Positions 1-10,371 of a DNA stretch of 64,000 nt are shown piece after piece. A program made the translations under genes and the position numbers. The DNA comes from Maylandia zebra (taxonomy: Eukaryota; Chordata; Actinopteri; Cichliformes; Cichlidae): contig NC_135170.1 of assembly GCF_041146795.1 (NCBI RefSeq), forward strand, positions 21,632,033-21,696,032, given 5' to 3'. Under the pieces are notes generated by a model. It was not told the origin of the DNA. It ran no database searches and saw only the letters and a program-made list of their open reading frames with translations. Each line of letters begins with the position of its first letter. Within the stretch, counting starts at the first letter, position 1.

Positions 1-749
1 TTCTAGCCACAATCTGCTTTGTGCTCCATTTGCTGTATATTCAGCACACCCGTATTGGCCACTTTATTAAATACAGCTGCCAACTGCTTGTTAACGCAAA
101 TATCTGATGTAGAGGCATGCGTGGTCAAGAAACCTGCTGAAGATAGTCAGTTGTTGCAACTAAGATGTGCAGAAGAGCATCTCTGAATGCACAACATGTC
201 AAATCTTGAGTAGCAGAACGCCACACTCGGTGCATCTCCTTTCAGCTAAGAAAAGAAAACTACATGATGCTACAATTCACACATGCTCACCAAAATTGGA
301 CAGAAGAAGGTTGGAAGATGTTGATCGGCTTGATTAGTCTTGATTTCTTTCTTAGAGAAAGACAGAAAACACATCCTCACTCCTTACAGCACAGACAGTG
401 TGGAGGTTTAGAAAGTTCACCAGCTAGGTAATCAAAAGAGCAAATGGATCAGCAAGAACATACCTTACTGATTATATGCTACTGTGTGATCAATAGACCT
501 TTTCCAGAATTGAGGATTATTAGCATGCTGACCCTGCCAAGCTGTTACAGAGTCTTCTGTCTTTGTGCAAAAAAACTAAACAAAACAAAAACAGTCTGTG
601 GAAAAGAGGAAAATGAAACATGGGCAACAACATGGGAAAGAAAATCAATTTTAAAAAGTTTAATAAAAAGAAGTATGCAGAAGATGCTAAACATAAGCCA
701 GGCTCCACATTTCAGGATCTCATGCTAACATTAGAAGAAGAGTAGAGTA

Positions 750-1035
750 ATACAGTACTGTGCAAAAATCAAAGCCACCCCCCATTTCTTTATATTTTGC
801 TTCCAAGGAGCCACACTTTCTTGTGAGCTTTCAAAGCGTTCTTGAGTAATATTTCTCCAGTTTTTCTGAAGGTCTTTCAGAGGTTTTCTCTGGGCATTGG
901 TTACTTAATCACTCATTCTTTAGTCCAGTCCTTGCACCTGAACATTTTCACAGGAATTTTTTCTTTAACCCTGATCTATGAATCCCACGAGACTAAAAAG
1001 GGACCCTGCTCGAAACTTACTCACCTTAGCAAAGA
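750..1035 (+). mobile_element. Second Tc1-like terminal fragment
   Basis: It begins with tacagtactgtgcaaaa, a self-complementary terminal motif of a second fish Tc1-like family. It continues with 'tttctgaaggt' and 'cagtccttgcacctga', words that recur in the same order in the copy at 20373-21130. Only the left part is present. It ends near a run of about 21 C residues (1037-1057). It lies inside the foreign segment that splits the older Tc1 element. Confidence 0.5.
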
Positions 1036-1358
1036 ACCCCCCCCCCCCCCCCCCCCCTTCAACCTTCTATGCTAGATATGGTCTATGCTACTGTAGAGAA
1101 AGTCAGAAAAGAACATGAAAGCATGGATCTATCCTGCCTTGCATCAACAGTTTAGACGGCCTGTAGTGTGTGGGGGATAGCTTCTTGGCATGCTTTGAGC
1201 CCCATACTATCAAATGAGCATGGTCTAAAACCCTAGAGCCTGAACACCTGAGTGTTGTTGCTGATCTCCATCCCTTCATGACCACAGTGTGCCAATCTTC
1301 TGATGTCTGCTTCCTGCAGGGTAATTTCAAACTGCTTTCTCGAACATGACAACGAGTT

Positions 1359-1591
1359 TGTTACACCCCTCTGCAGCCCCTAATCTCCTCAATGTGTTCA
1401 GTTGGTGCTAATTGGCCACACCTAGTCATTTGTGGATAAAAGCGTACCTGAGACAGGCTTTCCAGAAGGTCACTAGTCTTTGCCTTGGTGGCACCAGCCA
1501 TTTTAGCTAACCTGCTATGCTATTTTAAGATAAAACCTCTTCGCACTTACACTCTGGTTAGTGAGAAGAGATTTTGAGCCAGGTCGTGACA
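1359..1591. mobile_element. Solo LTR-like insertion with 5-bp target duplication
   Basis: The 233-bp segment starts with tgttac and ends with gtgaca, the TG...CA ends of retroviral-type LTRs. It is flanked on both sides by the same five bases, gagtt (1354-1358 and 1592-1596). Removing it and one gagtt restores continuity of the surrounding Tc1 element. This fits a solo LTR left after recombination. No internal retroelement genes are present and I cannot assign a family. Confidence 0.65.
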
Positions 1592-1730
1592 GAGTTGACT
1601 GTACTCAAATGTCCTCTACAGTTACCAGATCTCAATCACCTTATATGGTGACACAAGAAATTCCCATCATGAATGTACAGCTGACAAATCTGCAGCAACT
1701 GTGTGAGCGTGTACACATAAAGTTTGATAT

Positions 1731-4700
1731 CTGAGTTTGGCTTGTTTGTCATTTTAAATGAGTATACTAGACCTGTTTGGTAATTTAACCACCCAGGTGT
1801 CTTCTTATTAAGAACAAATGATTTCACTTGATTGTTTTCCTCCTGATTTTGAGTCTCTGATGATTTACAAATAAGTACTAAATCCCTTAGAGTAACCTAT
1901 TTAACTCAATGTTCCCCCAAAACCCAAAACATCCTCATCATCATCCTCATGAAAAATTCCAGCTTTCTCAGGTGAATGGATTTTGACTCAGGTTTCACGT
2001 GATCATGTGATCCAAGTACAAACCCATGCAGCCCATCTGGGTAGAAGCAGTCAGTGCTCCTGGAAAAACTCACAATTAGACCTCAGCGGCGTTCTTCTTC
2101 TCGAGAAGTATTTTAAAAGTTACAAATGAATTTTAGTCATCACAGCAAAAGAAAAAATAGCGCACAGGTCTGAACAGCCACATGATTGCTCTCGCTCTTT
2201 TCTTACAGTATAACTGCAGTGGTTTCAGTTAAATGCAGTGCTAAGAAAAACATTAAAACTATTCTTGTATTCTGAGTATGCTTTAGAAAATGTGTCGTGA
2301 TTTCTGACCCCACTGACAAGAATTTGTCTGGTGGTTGATGGTAATTTTCTTCCTATATGTTGAAGGCTGCGCGGGGGTCACCGAGGCACACTCCCCTCAC
2401 CCTCTCTGTCCTCTCTCTCCTCCTGTGCCAGTGCAATCAGCCATTACTCTGCACTCTACCTCTCTTTATTAAACTTGGAGGCCACGTAAGGAAAACGCCA
2501 AAACTTTTTTTATTGATTGATTTTTATTGGTGACTTCTATAGCATTTCTGCATTCTGTCTCCTGGTGATCAGTATGTGTGTGGGTGTGTGTGTTTAAGTT
2601 AATGACCACAGTAGATAAAAATAACCAGACTCCCACAGTTTCTACCACCCACCGGTGTTGGGATGCTAATTGCAGCAGAGAAACACAGATTTCCTCTTTT
2701 AGCCCAGCTTGCAGCTTGAATCTCGATCCACCACTTTGATCAGATTCAAATATTCCAACACCCATTCGACTCTTATGAGCTCCGGTACGCTAAAATGAGA
2801 CACAGCCACTGTGAAGTCACCCACAACTCTTCTAAAGCCTGGGATGTGGCTTTTTTGGCCAGCATCATCTCAGTGTATCTATTAGCAACTGTGACATTAA
2901 TTGGAGCATGTACTTTATGTGGTTATCAGAAAAAGGGGACTAGAAACTCAGATGAATGATGAACGAGCATGCGTGGCATCTGACTGAGAAAACAGGGACA
3001 CTCATAAAGTAGATATTTGTCATTCTCACAGACAAAATAAATGAATCTGACTGAGAAACAGGAACACCAAAACCGAATACGGTGGCGGCTCACAGAGCAG
3101 GGCTGCCCTAAAGCACATCATGCTTTATTGTGCTTTTGTGACTCTATTCATCTACAAAATGTCCATAATGTGTGTTCAATAAGACCTGAAATTAGCCATT
3201 GAAATCAGTGTTTAATGATGTCATAGATCAAGGGCGACTAAAGATGTGATTGGACTTCTTTGTACTTCTTCTTTCTACTGCCAAGATCTAAAAATATACA
3301 ACTAAATGTGATTTCCAAAATTTTTGCTTTTCTATATATTATTTTACATAGTTTAGCAGCACCATTATTACATCAATAAATATCTAAAAAGCTTATTTAA
3401 AGTAAGATGTGCCCACAATATAGACAACATAAGGATAGTTATTTTGTTGGCTTTGTTTTTAAGGTTTAGGTTAAACTGTCTTTAAAATGAACACAATTCC
3501 ACTGTTGGGATTAGAAAACTATGCAGATGGTTGTGCAGGAAAATCCCGATAGATGAGCAGTTTCTTAAATATTCAGCCTAACAAGCACCGTAATTGTCTG
3601 ATTATATAATTGTATTAACAAGCATTTGAACAGGTGTAGCTAAAATAGGCTGGTGAGTGTGTATCCATCTTTTATCTGCCGACTCTTCTTCGTCTTTTCT
3701 CCATTACGTTTTTGGTCTTCACAGGATTATTGCTTAATAAGTCTAGCTGCAAAACTAATCTAATCTGTATTGACTGTAGTTGTACTTTGCTTTAATGCAG
3801 ATTTGTAAATGTTACCAGCCTAACACTGAGCTGTAAACACTGAAGTAATGTGATAATGTTTGCATTTAGCTATAAAGTGCAGTGTCTTAGTTCAGCTCCA
3901 CAGAGTGACCGCATGTGCCTAGACTCCTGCTTTCTTCTGCTTCCGTGATCCTCCGGTTCACGATCCCAAACGCTGCTTCACGATAATCGCCCGACTCTCT
4001 AACCTCTCCACCGTGCACAGCTTCCTTTCTCCCAGCGCCCCACTTTCCATCACACAAGTCATTGAGGGAGGTTACGCATAAAGTCACGCTAATTGATTTG
4101 GCTTAAAATCCTCTCGGTGCACTCTCCGTTCAAACAGCTTTTTCTCCCATGTGACCTCGCAGCTCCTGTTTTCTAAAATGAGCATGAAATGAAAGGATTA
4201 TAAAGGCTTTTTTGAAATAACAACCTTCACTTAAGGCTTTTAGCGAGGATATTAAATCGCTGCTCTATTGTCTAGTAGATTGTGGGCATCATTAAATGGT
4301 GGTGTGTTATTGTCTCTCACATTGTAAAAGTGCAAACGTTTTCTGCATTTCTTTGGAAAGAGAAAATGCTCTGATTTTGCCTTTGATATTTATCTCTTTA
4401 GTATTTTAGCTGTCACTCGCGAGCTCCTGCAATATATACTCCTGTGCAGCTTGACAGGTTGGGTTTCAGAAAACCTTCCACCCACATGACACAGTGGCTC
4501 CATCATCCAGCGGTCATCTTCCTAAAGAGCTCAGAGCTGTCAGAGAGCTGCTTCACGTGCTTCTTGCTCTAAATTCATCACTTCAGCTATTTGAATCTCA
4601 TTCATTATAAATCACTGCTGATGTTTTCACTGAAGTCCTGTTGAACAAGAACGTCGTTGTTTTTTTGTTTTGTTTTTTTGTTTTTTTGTTCTTAAATCAA

Positions 4701-6782
4701 TACCCAAGAAGTAAACACATCACCCATACACCGACCTCTGCCCACGTGGTCACTTCTTTTTCTACAGCAAACAGGAGAAACTGGTTTGGCATCAGATCGT
4801 CTTCTCACAGAGTGACTTTAAGTCGTATCATTCAGTATCAAGTGAACTTAAAAAGAACAAGAAACCTTTTTGGCCTTTAAGGCTCTGGGTGTATTTATAA
4901 GCTGTTGTCTAGCGCCCCCTGCTGTTTGAGAAAACCTGTACGCCTGTTGGTGTTTTCTGGTGGATCGGTAGAGCCATCCTTTCCAAAACAAGTGCATTTG
5001 AGTAATATGTGCAAGCACTTTAACTAACAGCTGTTTCAGCTTCCCCCAAACCACCTAGAGCATCACCAGCACACATTTACTTTTCATTCATTTTAATCTC
5101 TTCTTGGTGTCACAGGAGAACTCCGCACAGGCTTTGCTGCATAATTTCACTCATGTTGAATCCGGAGTTTAACCAGCAGCCTCCTTTATAAATGGACAAA
5201 CATCCAGTCACATCTGTAAAGAATCACATTCACACACTCTCCAGTGTGTTGTTGTGTGAGAAAAAGCAGAGATTGGCACGCTGCTGGTTGTCTTTGCTCA
5301 GTTTCTAATCTAATTTATGCTGGCTAGCCTTTAGCTTTATTACATATTCATGAAGGTGTCTTGTTCACTTCTTACAAAGTGTCCAATCTACAAACATCCC
5401 AGCTTCACCAGCCATGATTTCACCTCATGACTGATGACATAACTGGCATGCCACTCGTTTGTCTTTTACTGTTTGCCTGTTTTGATGTCATCAAAGTTAA
5501 AGTGGAGTTATATATATACCAGAAAAATATTTTTATTAGTAGCTGTCCAAGAGGGAATTTGTCTAATCGTTATGCACACACACACACAAACACAGACGAA
5601 CCTTTTGTCCATGCATACACACTTTCTCAAACGCACCTTTAACAGTCTACTGTGGACAAGCTTTATTATGACGTTTTGAACTCTTAAATCTTAAGATTAC
5701 AGTTGATTTACATTTGAATTACACTGTCACTTGCAGATTTGACATATCTCCTTCTACTTTACATCCTACCGCTGTCCCTCTGCTCGCTGCACTGGAACTT
5801 TAATGAGCTCCTCATCCTATTTCCAGTCCTCGCCGTGAACTTCACCTCAGCGGAGAGCTCGGCAAGGTTGCAGACATGAGAGGTCTGTCTGTACCACGGC
5901 GCTCCTTCCCCTCACTGCGGCAGCAGGTCAGACAAGGTGAAGGCTCCCTGCCGACTGTGATTCATGGCTGTGCTGGACAGACTTTAATGAGAGTAACTCA
6001 AGCCTTTTTATATCACAGAGAGTGCTGAAATAGCAAATGAGCAGCTGGGGAAAGACGTACTCGTGTTGTATGGCTCGCTTTATGGTACTGGTTAAATTTC
6101 TTTTCTTTTGTTTAAAAAAAAAAAGTAATTCTGAGCAAATGCACACCGACACAGACAATAAATCAAAGATTTATGTAACTGCAACTGGACTTCTTTGGTT
6201 CACGAAGAGCAGGTAAGAAGTGAATGACCGTATGCAATGCTCCCCACCTTTATTCACCCCTTTGGCTCAGAGCGACAGGCGCGACACCATTAGGGATAAA
6301 ATATCTGGGAGTCCTCATCAGATTGTTCCTGAGCGTCACAATGCTGAGGTCAAGGTTTCGAAAACAGAACTTTTATATTACGCAGTTTTTTTTTCCCTAA
6401 TGCAGCTTATTCACTAGTCTTTAATGGATGATATATGTATAATAAAAATATTAAAAGCCACAACAAACTCCTTCACTCACTTCAACCACTAACAACTGTA
6501 GATACCTGCTACCCTCAGGCACAGGCCGCTGTAGCTGGTACCTCACCTACACCTGGGGGTAGCAGTCGCCTTCATTTGAACTGTTGTTGGATGACATGCG
6601 TTGTGGATGTGCTAAAAAAGAATCATTACCAGGTCTGGTTTGCTGATGACACGACATTACTCACTGTTACCTTGATGGCAAACAAAAGGTATGGCCTCTG
6701 TCCAGCGGTCTGTTTTTTTTTAATGGCTTTTGTTACGCATCTATACTTGCATGTAAATAAATAAATAAATGAATAAATAAGT
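1731..6782. other. Intergenic region, no gene recognised
   Basis: I see only short open frames with no recognisable protein similarity and no convincing exon with splice sites. Contents are AT-rich unique sequence, a short GT-rich tract near 2574-2592, a short CA tract near 5575 and A/T homopolymers. A moderately GC-rich stretch near 5760-5960 does not translate to anything I know. Confidence 0.5.
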
Positions 6783-7140
6783 AAATTTTAAAAATGGGTC
6801 CATGCTTCTACAAAATCATACAAAAAGCACCACAATCCTTTTAGTTTGTCTCCAAATTGCCCCGACACCAGACAGCTCCGGTCGTCTCGGCAGCTGCTTG
6901 AGACTTAAATAAATGAATAACTTAGTTAACTTTAGAAAATGTGTGCATGCTTCTACAAAAAGATACAAAAAGCACAGTCGAAACTTCAGTTGAACAAAAT
7001 GAGGTCTGAATTAAATCAGCACATAATGCGCTCTTCTTTAAAAGACAAAGTAAGTGCACCACAATGCTTTTTACTGCAGCTTGTCTCCAAATGGCTCTGA
7101 TATGAGACAGCTTCAGTCATTCGGCAGCTGCTTAAGACTC
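6783..7140. repeat. Local imperfect direct duplication (two units)
   Basis: Unit 1 (about 6783-6905) and unit 2 (about 6930-7135) share, in the same order, the words 'catgcttctacaaaa', 'atacaaaaagcac', 'caccacaat', 'ttgtctccaaat', 'gacagct' and 'ggcagctgctt'. Both are preceded by ATAAATAAATGAATAA-like sequence. Unit 2 carries an extra insertion between the first words. This is a local duplication, diverged and not coding. Confidence 0.7.
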
Positions 7141-7624
7141 CTCCTCCCCACCTCTTTAATTACGTTCAGTGTATTCAATGTCTGCTAAATAAGAAATGAG
7201 CCCTCTATTTCTGTCCTCTCCAAAAGCCCAGGGCGAGGAGTGAGTGTTTTACCTGACCGGTTATCAAGTTAGAGATGTCATTCGATGCCTGACCCCACAT
7301 TTTCTCTTTCCCTTTTTCAATGAAAATATTTTCTGTTATTTTCTCGTAGCGATCTGACTCACATAGGTAAACTCAAAGTGTTTGAATGCTTTACTCTCAC
7401 TGTAATTACATTTTTATGGTTTTTGTGAGTTGTACCTGTCATTTTACACACTTAAAACACATTTATTCACTAACACTCAAAAATGTATTTGTTCAGACGT
7501 TATTGTGCAGCAGAAACTGAGGAACTAATGAACATTCGTCCACTGATGAATATTCATTCATAATAAAATTGCTGCCAAATGTCAGCTTGAGGAATTTCTT
7601 TAAAAAAACATAGGCGTTTACTAC

Positions 7625-7668
7625 TTTTATTTATTTATTTATTTATTTATTCATTCATTCATTTTGGT
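7625..7668. repeat. (TTTA)n/(TTCA)n microsatellite
   Basis: About eight tandem TTTA units pass directly into ATTC units, a simple tetranucleotide repeat. No gene context. Confidence 0.9.
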
Positions 7669-8049
7669 ACCTTGTTCTAAATCCTTCCAAGTCTCTTTAA
7701 TCTTGTCTTATGAAAAACCATAAGTTTACTACCAGCCAGTGAGTCTAAAACATGTACAAATAAATTCACAGTGCCTTTTATGACTCCTAGTCTTTATAAT
7801 TAAGGAAATTTCTGATTGTGGGGATACAATACTAAATAATGGTTTAACCTTCCAAGTAAAGAATTGTTGGCAAAGGTCATTTGCTGATATGTAAAGCAGG
7901 TGCCCCTACTCACCGTGTACTAGAAACAACTCCTTGCATTTATCAAGAGATAAGACTTTCCCTTTTCTTTTTGTCCTTGATATTTATGCAGACTGCTGAC
8001 TTACCGCTGCAATGACGGCAGGATGAGCAAACGCTCACCAGAAAATACA

Positions 8050-8345
8050 CTTCCTGGCCACTTTCTTAGGTACACCTTGATAGGATGGATCACTTCTGCC
8101 TTCCTTACTCTCTTAATTCTGCATGGCACAAATTAAAAGGTGCTGGAAACATCATCAAAGGTTTTGATCCATGTTGACATGATAGCATCGCACAGTTGCT
8201 GTAGACTTATCCATGCTGTGAATCTCCTGTTCCATCACATCCCAAATGTTATCCTGCTGGAAGCAGGCATCAAAAGATGGGCGTAGGGAAATCTGATGTA
8301 AATTACCCAAAGAATTTTCTGGCTTACTTTCTATGAGTGCCATCG
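8050..8345 (-). mobile_element. Tc1/mariner 3'-end fragment (same family as the 48-1730 element)
   Basis: On the plus strand it starts with ggccactttcttaggtacacc, the family's terminal repeat. It then reads as the reverse complement of the 3' part of the transposase region: 'ttaattctgcatggcaca', 'ggtgctggaaac', 'atgttgacatgatagcat' and 'cacagttgctg'. The 5' part of the element is absent. Confidence 0.65.
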
Positions 8346-8710
8346 CTCTATTTTATAATGTCTCTTTTTTGGGAAAACACTGTGTAGGATGTGTCACGTC
8401 AAGTGGGTAAAAAGATACAAATTAAACTTCCTTCTGTGGCACTGAGTTAAAAAGCCTGTGCAACTTGACATCACCAGTCCACACCATTGTCACAGAAGGC
8501 AAAACAGGACAGCCTGGTTCATCTTGTGCTCTATCAGATGTTATTTCTTTTACTTTACTCGAGCTGCTCACAGATGCCCTGCAGAGTGTTTGCAAGTAAA
8601 GGAGGCAGCAAGAACACAGTTAGCAGTTACTTTTTTGGTTAAGTATTTGTTGATCCTTATTGCCTCTACTATCAGTTAGCCCTCAGAGCTGTATGGACAA
8701 AGTGCAGGTA

Positions 8711-8968
8711 AGTGGCTGTAGCTCAGGAGGTAGAACAGGGCATCTACTAATTGGAAGCTTGGTAGTTCAATCTTTGGCTGCTGAAATCTGCATGTCAAAT
8801 ATCCTGGAACCCAAGTTGCTCTTCCATGTGCCCATTGGAGGGTGTCTGTTAGACAGAAAGCACTTAGGCATAAAAAAGTGCATGTGTGAATGGAATATGT
8901 TGTAGAAAGAGCTTTGTGTACTCAAGTAGAGTAGAAAAGCACGATAGAAAGAACCAGTCTATTTACCA
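8711..8968 (+). mobile_element. tRNA-derived SINE
   Basis: The head carries a polymerase III A box, TAGCTCAGGAGG (8719-8730), and about 35 nt later a degraded B box with core GTTCAATC (8764-8771), so it derives from a tRNA gene. The body includes 'aacccaagttgctc', 'agcacttaggcataaaa' and the tail 'agaaaagcacgatagaaag...ccagtctatttacca', as in common percomorph SINEs. It is near full length but diverged. Confidence 0.75.
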
Positions 8969-9590
8969 CAAGACAGAAGGTGACCCTGGAGCTTTTAGAT
9001 CATGAGGGAGGAATTAATTTTCCCAAGGGCCACATTAGAAACTACAATTTTTTTAGTTTTTGTTTTGGAGGACTTGCCAAGAAGACTGACTAATTTCAGC
9101 TCAACAGTAACATTTAATTTTATCTCTCTCTGACTGAAGACCTACTTATGGTTCATTTAAAAGTAGAGTGGGGGCAGAGCCTTCAGCTCCCACTTTGGAT
9201 TCGGGAGACAGACGCCTCTTTTTATGATAAAGCTTTAAAGGGCTTCCCATGATGCACTTTGTATTTCTTCATCATTCACTTCATTTCACTCTCCTTGTGT
9301 GTATAGCCACTCTGCATTTAATCATTAGTTATTATTAAGCTCTGCATCCAAATTCCCACCAGAGGTGTTCCTCACAATTAATTATAATGTTTAAAATAAT
9401 AAAAATTATGTTTTTTGCAATCTGTAAGTGAAAATGTTGGGTTATTATATTAAAACTTTCTATTTGTAACTAATTTAAGTGTTACGTTTTTTCGCGTGTG
9501 TGTGTGGCAACCCCCCCCCCCCCAACAACTTCCGTACATAAAAAACTGAAATGAGGTGCTTGCTCGTCCATCCGGCGCTTCTAGAAATGT
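8969..9590. other. Intergenic, no gene recognised
   Basis: AT-rich sequence with a C homopolymer of about 14 near 9510-9523 after a short GT run. No coding or RNA signal seen. Confidence 0.5.
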
Positions 9591-9790
9591 GATCCTCGCT
9601 GCCGCGGGCCTGCGCACTGCCTGCGCACTGCCTGCAGACATTACGGTAGCAGATGTAAAGTGCAGGTGTGTGACAGGTGAGAAAGGTGACGCATCGAGAG
9701 GGCCCGACGGCGAGGTATAGACTGTATTATTGCATGAATCCACCAGCACGGGTACGGATGTGCGAGGAGGACAGGAGCAATCGGGTGAGT
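9591..9790 (+). promoter_or_regulatory. Probable CpG-rich promoter and non-coding first exon of sdr42e2
   Basis: The stretch is clearly richer in CpG than its surroundings (for example 'gctgccgcgggcc' and 'gggcccgacggcgagg'). It contains a consensus donor at 9785 (tcgg|gtgagt). A matching acceptor precedes the sdr42e2 start (cccatcag|agcatcc, exon from 10365). I infer a 5'-UTR exon here spliced to the first coding exon. No transcript evidence is available. Confidence 0.5.
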
Positions 9791-10371
9791 AGATGTGACA
9801 TATAGAGATGACTATCAGGAAGGTATTTTTATTTAATTAAAGAGTGCACGTCATCGCTGTCGGACCATAGATTAGGCTCGTTTATTTTAGCGAAAAACAC
9901 GTGATATTCTGCCTAATTTGGCGAAACATGAAGGGGTTATTAACTACAGGCCAAAAGCAAATAAAAAATACATATACACACATACAGTAAAAATATGTAT
10001 CAGAAATTCTTCTTTCAGAATACCTCCCTCCCCACCCCCTTAAATATCCGTGTGTTATATGCAGTCTATAAAACATAACGTTATTATTTATGAGTGAAAT
10101 GTCTGACCAGTTGTCATCTCTGACATCTTCTTTATCAAAACTCAACAAAGAGAAAAAAGTGGTGTTCAGGAGCACTGAGCTCTATTTTAAATAATGAAAG
10201 ACTCTGAAGTGGTACAGCTGTCGGAACTTGAATGATGTGAAAACAAAGGGATTATAAATGACAGGACACTTTCAGAAAGTTAAGATAAATACTCATTACC
10301 GGTCAGTTTTTAATGATTCCGAAACAGTGAATATGCATTTTATTCCTCTTTAAAATCCCATCAGAGCATCC

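Larger units (their letters stand above)
48..1730 (+). mobile_element. Tc1/mariner-type DNA transposon, decayed, split by later insertions
   Basis: The left end reads ggccactttatta, the terminal sequence of a widespread fish Tc1-like family whose ends resemble ggccactttattaggtacacc. Body sequence typical of its transposase gene follows in three blocks, at about 48-366, 1098-1358 and 1592-1720, all on the plus strand. The gaps between blocks hold unrelated DNA, including a solo-LTR-like insert (1359-1591) and another Tc1-like end (from about 750). No long transposase frame remains, so this copy is dead. The family match rests on my memory of the consensus and no alignment was run. Confidence 0.6.

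Noticed and set aside
6435-6764. Open frame containing WFADDTTLL, like the reverse-transcriptase YADD box
   Set aside because: Only about ten residues fit. No other RT block (PQGSVLGP-type or upstream palm motifs) appears nearby in any frame, so I treat it as chance or too decayed to call.
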